A DNA stretch of 64,000 bases from Ruminococcus flavefaciens (GTDB taxonomy: Bacteria; Bacillota; Clostridia; Oscillospirales; Ruminococcaceae): assembly GCF_900143025.1 (NCBI RefSeq), contig NZ_FRCT01000001.1:310001-374000 (forward strand), read 5' to 3'. This document shows positions 34,333 through 43,050 of this stretch, piece by piece; position 1 is the stretch's first letter, and every line of letters begins with the position of its first letter. The notes beneath the pieces are model-generated. The model was given only the letters and a program-made list of their open reading frames with translations. It did not search any database and was not told the origin of the DNA. Position numbers and translations under genes: made by a program.

Positions 34333-34560
34333 TTACTTGCTTCCAAGTGAAAGGATTATAAGAAGTGCGATAACGAAGCCGTAGATAGCGGTAGCTTCTG
34401 CGAGAGCACAGCCCAGCAGGAGAGCTGTTCTGATATCGCCCTTAGCCTCGGGCTGACGAGCGATAGACTCTGTAGCTTTAGCAGTCGCCAGACCTATTCC
34501 GATACCTGCGCCTGCACCTGTAAGAACGGCAACAGCTGCGCCTAATGCGATTATTCCCAT
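34333..34560 (-). CDS. atpE: ATP synthase c subunit, copy 1
   Basis: The first of two tandem c-subunit genes, 27 bases before the second. Same 75-residue product, with its own ribosome site. Two adjacent copies could raise output of this subunit, which is needed in many copies per ring. The silent differences show that the duplication is not fresh and that the protein is under strong constraint, or that the copies are partly homogenised. Confidence 0.97.
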   Translation of the reverse strand: MGIIALGAAVAVLTGAGAGIGIGLATAKATESIARQPEAKGDIRTALLLGCALAEATAIYGFVIALLIILSLGSK

Positions 34561-34586
34561 ATTTATTTACCTCCGTGAAGTTGTTA

Positions 34587-35255
34587 TCATTTTTCTTCTT
34601 CCTCTAATGCCTCAGCCATGTAAAGCGAGGTAAGGAATGCAAATACGTATGCCTGAAGCAGTCCGTCGAAAAGGTCAAAATAGCCGCTTGCGATAACAGG
34701 CACACCGCCGGGTACACAATGCTTTATGAGCTCCATAACTACGAATGCACCGAGGACGTTACCGAAAAGTCGCATACAAAGCGAAAGCGGTCTTGTCACA
34801 AGGTCAAGCAGGTTAATGGGGTTAAGGAAGCTTTTCAGCCATTTCAGCGGTCCCTTTTCTATGATGAAGGAAGCCTGTACCAGTATGATAGCCATTCCCG
34901 CAAGGGCAGCCGTCACGTTTATGTCCTTTGTAGGCGGTACGAAGCCGAATACACCGATTATATTCGAGAAGCCTATGTAGATTATGAATGTCTCAAGTAT
35001 GGGGACATATTTTTTTCCCTTTTCTCCGAGAATATTCGTAAAGAAGTTGTCGAGAAAGTCCATGAAGGCTTCTACCAAACACTGTGAGCCTGTAGGCACC
35101 TTTTTCAGCTTCCTTGTGAATATTATAGACAGCAGAACCAGTACTGCTATGATTATCCAAGTTACCACACATGAATCGGGAACGGGGATACCGCCGAAAA
35201 TTGGTATGGTAAACGCGGTATGGTTATCCAGCTGTTCCATTAGCTCTTCTGCCAT
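34587..35255 (-). CDS. atpB: ATP synthase a subunit
   Basis: Membrane stator that forms the ion half-channels. 222 residues from the ATG at 35253-35255 (MAEELMEQL), which has GAAGGTG upstream; the frame is open to 35306 without a ribosome site and crosses the leader hairpin. The essential arginine lies in RPLSLCMRLFGNVLGAFVV, with about six membrane segments. It is the first gene of the operon; no atpI or atpZ precedes it. Confidence 0.95.
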   Translation of the reverse strand: MAEELMEQLDNHTAFTIPIFGGIPVPDSCVVTWIIIAVLVLLSIIFTRKLKKVPTGSQCLVEAFMDFLDNFFTNILGEKGKKYVPILETFIIYIGFSNIIGVFGFVPPTKDINVTAALAGMAIILVQASFIIEKGPLKWLKSFLNPINLLDLVTRPLSLCMRLFGNVLGAFVVMELIKHCVPGGVPVIASGYFDLFDGLLQAYVFAFLTSLYMAEALEEEEK

Positions 35256-35280
35256 GATAACACCTTCTTTCCGTATGTTG

Positions 35281-35323
35281 ATAAAATAATAAAACGGAGA
35301 CTGCAATTACACAAATCTCCGTT
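35281..35323 (-). terminator. Leader hairpin with U-run before atpB
   Basis: Stem AACGGAGA / TCTCCGTT with a 15-base loop, followed on the minus strand by TTTTATTATTTTAT. It lies inside the transcribed leader, between the promoter and atpB, so it may attenuate the operon. Confidence 0.5.
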
Positions 35324-35401
35324 GATTGAGTCTTGATGGGTAAAGATATACGTCCTGCGGACTTTTTCAAGCTGAGGGGCACATCCTGTCCACACTATTA
35401 T

Positions 35402-35430
35402 ATAATATAACAAAACCGATATATTGTCAA
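35402..35430 (-). promoter_or_regulatory. Promoter of the atp operon
   Basis: TTGACA (35425-35430) and TATTAT (35402-35407) with a 17-base spacer; leader of about 140 bases to atpB. Confidence 0.82.
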
Positions 35431-35489
35431 GAGTTTGACGAAAAATTTTGCATAATCATTGGGAATGATAATATATAAAAAACAGCAGT

Positions 35490-35825
35490 TTACTTTCCGT
35501 CGCCCTCAGCAAGTTTTACGGCTCTGTCAAGGCGTTCTATAGCACCCGAGTTGAGCTTTTCGGTGAGCCTTACGCGGTCGAGCTCCTTCTTGAAGGCAGC
35601 AAGCTCGTTGGCTATTTTACGCATTATATCTTCATTCTGTATCTGCTTATCCTCAAGTGCGCATACTCTTTTTATCAGGTCGTTGATATTCAGGGCGAGG
35701 AGCTCGTTGGCGGCGTTCTGTTTATCGCCGAATTCCGTAAGCTTTTCGCCTGCCTTGAAGGTACCTATCTTCTCGTGGCCCGAAAAGGTACGCATTTTCT
35801 CGTTAGTAAGCTTCATATCAGACAA
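35490..35825 (-). CDS. Small coiled-coil protein at the end of the polysaccharide operon
   Basis: About 110 residues, mostly charged. Heptad-like Leu/Ile/Ala spacing from about residue 40 on suggests a long coiled coil; the N-terminal third has MKLTNEKMRTFSGHEKIGTF. The start is uncertain: TTG at 35825 sits eight bases after AGGAG, a GTG at 35834 overlaps it, and an ATG at 35816 is further away. It follows the rmd gene after 33 bases, so it likely belongs to that operon. No family recognised. Confidence 0.62.
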   Translation of the reverse strand: MSDMKLTNEKMRTFSGHEKIGTFKAGEKLTEFGDKQNAANELLALNINDLIKRVCALEDKQIQNEDIMRKIANELAAFKKELDRVRLTEKLNSGAIERLDRAVKLAEGDGK

Positions 35826-35858
35826 TTTGTTCACTCCTTATCTTAGGCTCTTTTGCTT

Positions 35859-36827
35859 TTATGGTTCTGTTCCGATAGAAGTACCATAGGACATGAGCTT
35901 TTTTCTCCAGTAGTCAAGAGTATCCTTTATAGTCTGCTCCATAGTTATTTCGGCGCACCAGCCTGTATCTGCATGAATGTGCGAAACATCGGGTTCTATA
36001 AGCGGTATATCCGAAGCTCTCATACGTGCAGGGTCACGTTTTACCTCTATAGGCTGGTTTGCGTAGGAAAGGGCGGTATCCAAGATATACTGTATCTCAA
36101 CAGCCTTTCCTCTGCCTACGTTGTAAACGCTTCCGCTCACGCCCTTTTCGCCTAAAAGCCTGTAAGCTCTTACAACATCGCGGACATCTGTGAAATCGCG
36201 CTTTGCAGAGAGATTTCCAACACTTATGACAGGCTCTTTCATGCCCTTTTCTATCTCTGCTATCTGACGGCAGAAATCCGAGATAACGAAGATATTGCTC
36301 TGTGCAGGACCTGAGTGGTTGAAGGCGCGGACAAGTATGATATCCATTTTGTACGCACGGGCGTATATCTTGCCAAGCATATCCTGACAAGCCTTTGTAG
36401 CGGCGTAGATATTTCCCGGGTTAAGGGGCTCTGACTCCGAAAGGGGACAGGCTCCCTCGCGTATATAGCCGTATTCCTCGCCTGAGCCGATGAGAACAAG
36501 TCTCATATCCTTTCTTTCGGCATCGCGGACGGCTTCAAGTACATTTATCGAGCCGACTACGTTTATCTCAGCTGTGAGCTGAGGACGTTTCCACGAAACG
36601 GATACGGAGCTCTGAGCGGCAAGATGATACACCACATCGGGCTTGATATCGTCAAGGAGCGGCGATATATCTTCTTTTTTCAGTATATCAAGAGGGTATG
36701 TGAAACATTCCTCTTTTATTTCTTCATTTGGCAGACAGGTCGCGTGTACTTCCCAGCCTGCGGCTTTAAGCTCTCTTATGAGATATCCTCCCACAAAGCC
36801 TGCCGCACCTATTATAAGTGCTTTCAT
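35859..36827 (-). CDS. rmd: GDP-4-dehydro-6-deoxy-D-mannose reductase Rmd
   Basis: Short-chain dehydrogenase/reductase of the extended type, 322 residues. The NAD(P)-binding motif GAAGFVGGY is at the N-terminus, with the catalytic GSGEEYG and YAATK motifs. NHSGPAQ, FVISDFCRQIAEIE and SAKRDFTDVRDVVRAY are typical of Rmd, which reduces the product of Gmd to GDP-D-rhamnose. The matching gmd gene is at 40934 in the same operon. A GDP-fucose synthase (Fcl) is less likely by motif. It is separated from gmd by the glycosyltransferases. Confidence 0.88.
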   Translation of the reverse strand: MKALIIGAAGFVGGYLIRELKAAGWEVHATCLPNEEIKEECFTYPLDILKKEDISPLLDDIKPDVVYHLAAQSSVSVSWKRPQLTAEINVVGSINVLEAVRDAERKDMRLVLIGSGEEYGYIREGACPLSESEPLNPGNIYAATKACQDMLGKIYARAYKMDIILVRAFNHSGPAQSNIFVISDFCRQIAEIEKGMKEPVISVGNLSAKRDFTDVRDVVRAYRLLGEKGVSGSVYNVGRGKAVEIQYILDTALSYANQPIEVKRDPARMRASDIPLIEPDVSHIHADTGWCAEITMEQTIKDTLDYWRKKLMSYGTSIGTEP

Positions 36828-36860
36828 AAGTCCGCCTCCTTATTTTTTTCGTCTTTGGTA

Positions 36861-37985
36861 CTATCCTTTAAGAATATCGTACAATCTTCCGATTATTGCT
36901 TTTTCGTTGAATTCGTTCTTTACGCGCTCTGCGGCAGCTCTGCCGTATTTTTCGCGGAGCTCTCTATCCTCGGCAAGGGTATTTATTGCCTGTGCCAGAG
37001 ACTTTGGCGATGACGGGGGAACTGTCAGTCCTGTCTGTCCGTTTATGCTGACGTAGGGGACTCCTGATTTAAGAGCGGTATTTATTACGGGCTTGCCGTA
37101 GACCATAGCTTCAAGCTGTACTATGCCGAATGCCTCGCTTGGAGCAACCGACGGCAGTACGAAGATATCGCAGTCCGCATAAGCCTGTCGGAGTTCTTCG
37201 TCGGGGAGAAATCCGAGGAAATGGACTTTCTGCTCCATATTATGTGAGCTTACGAAGTTTCTGAGCTGGTCGCCAAGCTCTCCTGTACCTGCTATGAAAA
37301 GCTCGCAGTCCTTTACCTTTGTGAAGGCTTTGAGCAATACGTCTACGCCCTTATAATAGACAAGCCTTCCCGTGAAAAACACCTTTACACAGCTCTTGTC
37401 AGTGGCTTTTTCCGTGAGTATGCTGCGGCGCGGTACAGCGAGGTAGTCCTCGGGAGTTATGCCGTAGGGCAGAACCTTGCATTTATGGCTGTATTTATTG
37501 AGATAAAGGGAATGTTTAACGTGTCCCTCTGTAGCGGTCAGAATGACATCTGCTCTTTTCAGCAGGTAGCGCATGAAGGGCTTGTAGAAAAACATCAGCT
37601 TTTTCTGCTTTACTATGTCGCTGTGCCATGATACGACCACCTTGCCCTTGAAGCCCGACAGCAGAAGTGCTGCATCTGCAAGGGGGAATGGTACGTGGAT
37701 ATGCACAACATCGGCTTTTGCAGCCATTCTTCTGAAATGCTTTATAAATGAAATGGACAGGGGACATGAAAAGTAAGTGCCGAGGCTTCCTGCTCTCAGC
37801 AGCTCTACACCGTTCATTTTCTCCCTGATGGCCTTGCCCCTTCCGTCACGACAGACAAGAGCCTTCAGGCTTACATCGTCAAGCTTTGTAAGCTCCTCGG
37901 AATACTGCCTGATAAGGGTCTCGATACCGCCTGTATGGGGAAAATAAGCTTTATTGACTTCAAGAATTCGCAGTTTTTTACTCAT
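36861..37985 (-). CDS. GT4-family glycosyltransferase
   Basis: 374 residues with two Rossmann domains. The N-terminal PHTGGIETLIRQYSEEL acceptor-side motif and, at the C-terminal domain, the EX7E motif SEAFGIVQLEAMV for the nucleotide sugar. It probably adds a mannose- or rhamnose-type sugar from a GDP donor to the lipid-linked chain at the inner membrane face; the sugar is an inference from the operon. It overlaps the neighbouring glycosyltransferase by four bases. Confidence 0.9.
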   Translation of the reverse strand: MSKKLRILEVNKAYFPHTGGIETLIRQYSEELTKLDDVSLKALVCRDGRGKAIREKMNGVELLRAGSLGTYFSCPLSISFIKHFRRMAAKADVVHIHVPFPLADAALLLSGFKGKVVVSWHSDIVKQKKLMFFYKPFMRYLLKRADVILTATEGHVKHSLYLNKYSHKCKVLPYGITPEDYLAVPRRSILTEKATDKSCVKVFFTGRLVYYKGVDVLLKAFTKVKDCELFIAGTGELGDQLRNFVSSHNMEQKVHFLGFLPDEELRQAYADCDIFVLPSVAPSEAFGIVQLEAMVYGKPVINTALKSGVPYVSINGQTGLTVPPSSPKSLAQAINTLAEDRELREKYGRAAAERVKNEFNEKAIIGRLYDILKG

Positions 37986-39130
37986 TTTACAAGCTCCCTG
38001 TAGACTTCCATAAGCATTTCAGCCGAACGCTCCCATGTGAAGCCTTTTGCTCTTTCGAGACCTTTTTCGCTTAGCTCTTTTCTTAGCTTTTCATCGCTGT
38101 AGAGCCTGTAAAGTCCCTGTGCGATGCTTTTTACCGAATAAGCGTCGCATATTACGGCGCAGTCGCCTGTGACCTCGGGGAGAGAAGCTTCTCCCGAAGC
38201 AAGCACGGGTACACCGCAAGCCATCGCTTCAAGGGGAGGCATACCAAATCCCTCGTAGATAGACGGGAAAACGAATGCAAGTGCGCCGCACATCAGCGGA
38301 TTCATGTCCTCTGAGGGGACGTATTTTGTGAAGATTATATTCTCTGTCATACCCAGTCTCTCTACGCGGCTGTATATGCCGTCATTGAGCCAGCCCTTGC
38401 CGCCTGCAAGCACCAGTTTGGGAGCTTTTTCGCCTACCTTCTTCGCAAAGGCGGCGTAGGCGGAAATGAGCCTTTCAAGGTTCTTTCGGGGCTCGATAGT
38501 GCCTAAATAGAGGAAATAATCTCCCTCTATCTCCAGTGACTTCTTCACCTCGGGTATGCGTTCGGGAGTCTCGCAGGGGTGAAACCTTTCAAGGTCAACA
38601 CCGCAGGGAACTACCCTTATTTTATGTTCGTGCTGAGGAAAATATTTGATTATCTCAGCTTTTGAGAATTCGGAATCCGTAACGATAAGGTCTGCACGTT
38701 TCAATGAGCGTTTCAGTCCCGAGACAAGCATGAAGCGGGTACGTCCGCGGACTGTTTCGGGGAAAGCCTTGTAGACCATATCATGTACCGTGACCACCTT
38801 TTTTCCGTGTACAAACGGAGGCACGATGTAGTTGAAAAAGTGAGTTATATCTGATCTTCTGCCAAAAAAGAAAGAATAGGGGATAGGGAAGAACGTAGTA
38901 AGCAGACGGTAAAGATAGCCCGAAAAGCTTGTAGTATTGAGCTTTATCTGCTTTCCGCCGAAGTCTCTTACGCGCTTTTCGCGTTCCTTGTCGCCGCTTG
39001 TAAAGACACTGTATTCGTATCGGTTTTCGGGGTGGAGCTTTGCAAGAGTCCGGGTCTGTCCCACCTCGCACCAGCCTATTCCCGTTATTTTATCGCTGCA
39101 TATCGGTACAGCATCGAAGGTGATATTCAT
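37982..39130 (-). CDS. GT4-family glycosyltransferase, MtfB-like
   Basis: 382 residues. Features are TVHDMVYKAFPE, the YFLYLGTIEPRKNLERLI segment at the start of the donor domain, and the EX7E motif EGFGMPPLEAMACGVPV. This pattern is common in mannosyltransferases of O-antigen and exopolysaccharide synthesis. It overlaps the next gene (ATGA), so the two transferases are made together. Confidence 0.9.
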   Translation of the reverse strand: MNITFDAVPICSDKITGIGWCEVGQTRTLAKLHPENRYEYSVFTSGDKEREKRVRDFGGKQIKLNTTSFSGYLYRLLTTFFPIPYSFFFGRRSDITHFFNYIVPPFVHGKKVVTVHDMVYKAFPETVRGRTRFMLVSGLKRSLKRADLIVTDSEFSKAEIIKYFPQHEHKIRVVPCGVDLERFHPCETPERIPEVKKSLEIEGDYFLYLGTIEPRKNLERLISAYAAFAKKVGEKAPKLVLAGGKGWLNDGIYSRVERLGMTENIIFTKYVPSEDMNPLMCGALAFVFPSIYEGFGMPPLEAMACGVPVLASGEASLPEVTGDCAVICDAYSVKSIAQGLYRLYSDEKLRKELSEKGLERAKGFTWERSAEMLMEVYRELVK

Positions 39131-39142
39131 AATAGCTCCTGT

Positions 39143-39916
39143 TTATCTGCTCAATATAAGCAGATATATCGTAAAAATAAGCATTCCTGCCAATAAAGCG
39201 AGGAATATGCAGAAATAAGAGATACAGCCTATAAGAGAATATTTCTGTACATAGACAGTGCTTGTGTCCTCCCTGTCATAGAGAAGAGTCAAAGGCTGTT
39301 TTTTCATTTTGCGTGAAGCCGCTGCAAAATCGCAGACAGATTCCTCATGGTACACTCCGTCCTCGGTGGTATAGCCGAATATAGCCTGAGAATTCCTGCC
39401 GTATATCTGCCACCGCAGGAACCTGCCCTCGGTGCGCAAGCCCTCTTTTTCCAGTTTTATGCATTTTTTCAGGCTGAAAAACGATGAAATCGTCATTGCC
39501 AGCATAAATCCGTTGAAAGCTGCGGCAATAGCTATAGCAGGGCTGAAAATAAAGCCTATGGCTGTAAGAAGTGCTGCGCAGCTAATGGTCAGCAGTACTA
39601 TCTTCACCATTCTTTTGGGCTGTTTTACCGCGAAATATACCACAGGTATGCTGATAATGGCGAGCATGACTATATCTCCCCATATTTTGGGATCAATGAA
39701 AAATGCAGGTATGGTCAGTGCTGCGATAACTCCCAGCACGAGAAAAAGTGCGGAAAGTGCGCCCTTCGGATCATTTATTAGCAGCTTTATGTAACATCTC
39801 AAAAGAAAACCAATGAGCACTAAGCTCGGTATAGCAGCAAGTGCTATCAAGCCATAGTCCTCCACAGCTTCACTGAGCCATTCTCCAAAGCCTGATAAAC
39901 AGATAAGAAACAGCAT
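39143..39916 (-). CDS. Unknown membrane protein with DUF3592-like tail
   Basis: 257 residues. Six to seven membrane segments, the last at the extreme C-terminus. Between residues about 165 and 230 is a soluble stretch with RFLRWQIYGRNS, VYHEESVCDF and LTLLYDREDTSTVYV, a pattern like DUF3592 domains (assigned from memory). It lies between the GT4 genes and the first small paralogue, within the polysaccharide operon. Function unknown. Confidence 0.7.
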   Translation of the reverse strand: MLFLICLSGFGEWLSEAVEDYGLIALAAIPSLVLIGFLLRCYIKLLINDPKGALSALFLVLGVIAALTIPAFFIDPKIWGDIVMLAIISIPVVYFAVKQPKRMVKIVLLTISCAALLTAIGFIFSPAIAIAAAFNGFMLAMTISSFFSLKKCIKLEKEGLRTEGRFLRWQIYGRNSQAIFGYTTEDGVYHEESVCDFAAASRKMKKQPLTLLYDREDTSTVYVQKYSLIGCISYFCIFLALLAGMLIFTIYLLILSR

Positions 39917-39925
39917 AGCTTTTAA

Positions 39926-40198
39926 TTACAGCATTACCTTGTTTGCGATCTCTTTTTCAAGCTCTCTGATGTATTCGTCCACATCGCGTATGGAAAATCC
40001 CGATGCAGGCAGGAAAAGGCACTTTGCCTTTTTCATTGGCATATGTCTTATTTTCAGAAGCTCTGCGTTTATGGCTGCATCTGACATAATAGCACTGTCT
40101 ATAGCTGTGATAAGACAGGTGTAAGCGTCGATTTTTGCAAGAACGTCATCCTTATTGTAACCGCCCAATGCGGTTTTGAAATAGATCTCATTTCCCAT
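39926..40198 (-). CDS. DivIVA-motif small protein A
   Basis: 90 residues with two short motifs about 55 residues apart: LGGYNKDDVLAKIDAY near the N-terminus and SGFSIRDVDEYIRELEKEI at the C-terminus. Both resemble the G-Y-x(4)-V-D-x-(F/Y)-(L/I) pattern of DivIVA/GpsB N-terminal domains. Two tandem relatives follow at 40232 and 40644. A GAAAGGAG site precedes the ATG. Possible role: oligomeric scaffold or partner of the polysaccharide machinery; inference only. Confidence 0.75.
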   Translation of the reverse strand: MGNEIYFKTALGGYNKDDVLAKIDAYTCLITAIDSAIMSDAAINAELLKIRHMPMKKAKCLFLPASGFSIRDVDEYIRELEKEIANKVML

Positions 40199-40231
40199 AA
40201 AAACGCTCCTTTCAGAAGGCGTCGTCTGTTT

Positions 40232-40495
40232 TTATTTGAATGCTTTTGCGATCCCCTTTTCCAGGTCTGCAATGTAGGCGTCGGTGTCCTCTATCGAGAA
40301 ACCGATCTTGCCGAAAAATCCGCCCTTTTCCTTGAAAAGCGGCTGCTGGTGGATAAGCTCCAGTTCAGCCTTTGCCTTATCCTGCGGCAAACCGTTCTGC
40401 ATTGCGGTTATAAGAATGTTGTAAGCGTCAAGTTTTTCAATGAAGGACTGCTTATTATAGCCGCCCTTCTGGTCTCTTAAAATATCAAGTTCCAT
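40232..40495 (-). CDS. DivIVA-motif small protein B
   Basis: 87 residues from the ATG at 40493-40495, which has GGGAG upstream; an ATG at 40519 lacks a good site. It has GGYNKQSFIEKLDAYNILITAM, close to the same segment of protein A, and a C-terminal GFSIEDTDAYIADLEKGI. The middle part has LFKEKGGFFGKI, shared with protein C as VKGGFFSKY. A hairpin and a weak promoter lie just before it, so it may be made separately from protein C. Confidence 0.75.
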   Translation of the reverse strand: MELDILRDQKGGYNKQSFIEKLDAYNILITAMQNGLPQDKAKAELELIHQQPLFKEKGGFFGKIGFSIEDTDAYIADLEKGIAKAFK

Positions 40496-40518
40496 ATTAT
40501 ATTGTACTCCCTTTATCA

Positions 40519-40569
40519 TATCTACAGCTTACCGAGCCCCCTGTCAAAAGCCGATATCACACGGCTTTT
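40519..40569 (-). promoter_or_regulatory. Hairpin and weak promoter between proteins C and B
   Basis: Stem AAAAGCCG / CGGCTTTT (40546-40553 / 40562-40569) without a long T run. TTGACA (40542-40547) overlaps it and TAGATA (40519-40524) follows at 17 bases. It could partly stop the long transcript and restart it for proteins B and A and the genes beyond. Confidence 0.4.
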
Positions 40570-40643
40570 CGGTCAGCTGTTACTTTATGTGGTTATGTTT
40601 GCGGTATGTTGCTAAAAGGAAAAATTGCCAATAAATATAATTA

Positions 40644-40933
40644 TTATTTGCCTTCAAGAGCAGTCATTATCTGTGCATCAAGCTTCTCTATGAGCCTGTC
40701 TACTTGTTCAACGGAATAGCCGTATTTGCTGAAGAAGCCGCCTTTAACTCTTTTGAGCGGAAGCTGCCTGAGCCTTTCAAGATGAGGCAGCATTTTTGCG
40801 GCGATAGTTTTCGGATCTTTTGCGAAATCTACGAACATATCATATGCTTCGAGCTTTCTTAAAACCGATCTTTCGGTATAGCCGCCCTCTTCCTTTTCAA
40901 GCGATTCCTTTATATTAGCAAACCGAATCTGCA

Positions 40934-40934
<1 letters not shown>
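40644..40934 (-). CDS. DivIVA-motif small protein C
   Basis: 96 residues. GGYTERSVLRKLEAYDMFVDF at about 17-37 and KYGYSVEQVDRLIEKLDAQI near the C-terminus match the two motifs of proteins A and B. Its ATG shares one base with the gmd stop (TAATG), a sign of translational coupling to GDP-mannose dehydratase. A long gap with a hairpin separates it from protein B. Confidence 0.78.
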
Positions 40935-41971
<1,037 letters not shown>

Positions 41972-41985
41972 TTATTATATCTCCT

Positions 41986-43050
41986 TTAAACTAATTCGTT
42001 CCTGTTCTGCTCTTTGAGCTGTGCGATGACCTTTTTAACGTCCTGAGTATTGTTCTTTGAGCATACCAGCAGTACATCGTCAGTATCAACGATGATAAGG
42101 TCTCTTGTGCCTACAGCGGCAACAAGGCGTTTTCCGCCGCATACAGTTGTACGCTTTGAATCTATGGTGATTACATCGCCGTCGATGTAGTTGTTTTCGT
42201 CATCGGTCTCGTTTATACGTTCAACAGCCAGCCAGCTTCCAACGTCGTCCCAGCCGAAGCTTCCGGGGATAGTGTAGATATGCTTTGCCTTCTCCATAAT
42301 GCCGAAGTCTACTGACTCGCTTCTGAAGGCTGTAAATTCCTTTACGAGGACTTCGTTGAACTCAGGTGTGCCGTAAGCCTGTCCTATGCGGACTGCGCCC
42401 TCATAGATATCGGGCATGAGAGACTGCATATTGAACATGATAGAGGAGAGCTTCCATACGAACATACCGCTGTTCCAGAGGTACTTGCCTGATGCAAGGT
42501 ACTCCTTTGCAGTCGCAAGGTCGGGCTTTTCCACAAAACGCTCAACGGCGTATACATCGCCCTTTTCTTCACCGAAATTGATGTAGCCGTAGCCTGTTTC
42601 GGGATATTCGGGGGTGATGCCGATAGTAACAAGACGCTTGCCTTTTTCGGCAGCCCTGATAGCTTTTTTAAGTGTATTTATATAGATATCCTCATAACCG
42701 ATGAGGTGGTCTGAGGGCAGTACAAGCATTACTGCGTCCTCGTATTTTCTGTTTATTACAGCTGCTGCAAAGGCGATGCAGGGAGCTGTATTTCTTGCGC
42801 AGGGCTCTGCGAGTATATTTTCACGCGGTATATTCGGGAGCTGTTCCAGTACAAGGTCGATGTAAGCTGCATTTGTAACGATATAGATATCCTCAGCCTC
42901 AACTATTGGTGCAAGTCTTTTTACAGTTTTCTGTATCATGGTCTCGCCGTCTCTTGTCAGTGAGAGGAACTGCTTTGGACAAGCATTGCGGCTTTTCGGC
43001 CAGAAGCGTTCTCCTCTTCCGCCTGCCATGATAACTGCGGTGGTTTTCAT
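41986..43050 (-). CDS. manC: Mannose-1-phosphate guanylyltransferase ManC
   Basis: Makes GDP-mannose from GTP and mannose 1-phosphate. 354 residues with the nucleotidyl transferase signature MAGGRGERFWPKSR...PKQFLSL, VLPSDHLI, and FVEKPD for sugar binding. It is the single-domain form without a C-terminal isomerase domain. The start overlaps the sugar transferase gene by four bases, and gmd follows after 14 bases. Confidence 0.96.
   Translation of the reverse strand: MKTTAVIMAGGRGERFWPKSRNACPKQFLSLTRDGETMIQKTVKRLAPIVEAEDIYIVTNAAYIDLVLEQLPNIPRENILAEPCARNTAPCIAFAAAVINRKYEDAVMLVLPSDHLIGYEDIYINTLKKAIRAAEKGKRLVTIGITPEYPETGYGYINFGEEKGDVYAVERFVEKPDLATAKEYLASGKYLWNSGMFVWKLSSIMFNMQSLMPDIYEGAVRIGQAYGTPEFNEVLVKEFTAFRSESVDFGIMEKAKHIYTIPGSFGWDDVGSWLAVERINETDDENNYIDGDVITIDSKRTTVCGGKRLVAAVGTRDLIIVDTDDVLLVCSKNNTQDVKKVIAQLKEQNRNELV

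Noticed and set aside
35450..35475. Terminator for the polysaccharide operon
   Set aside because: Only a six-base AATCATT / AATGAT stem with a mismatch and a distant T run; too weak to call.
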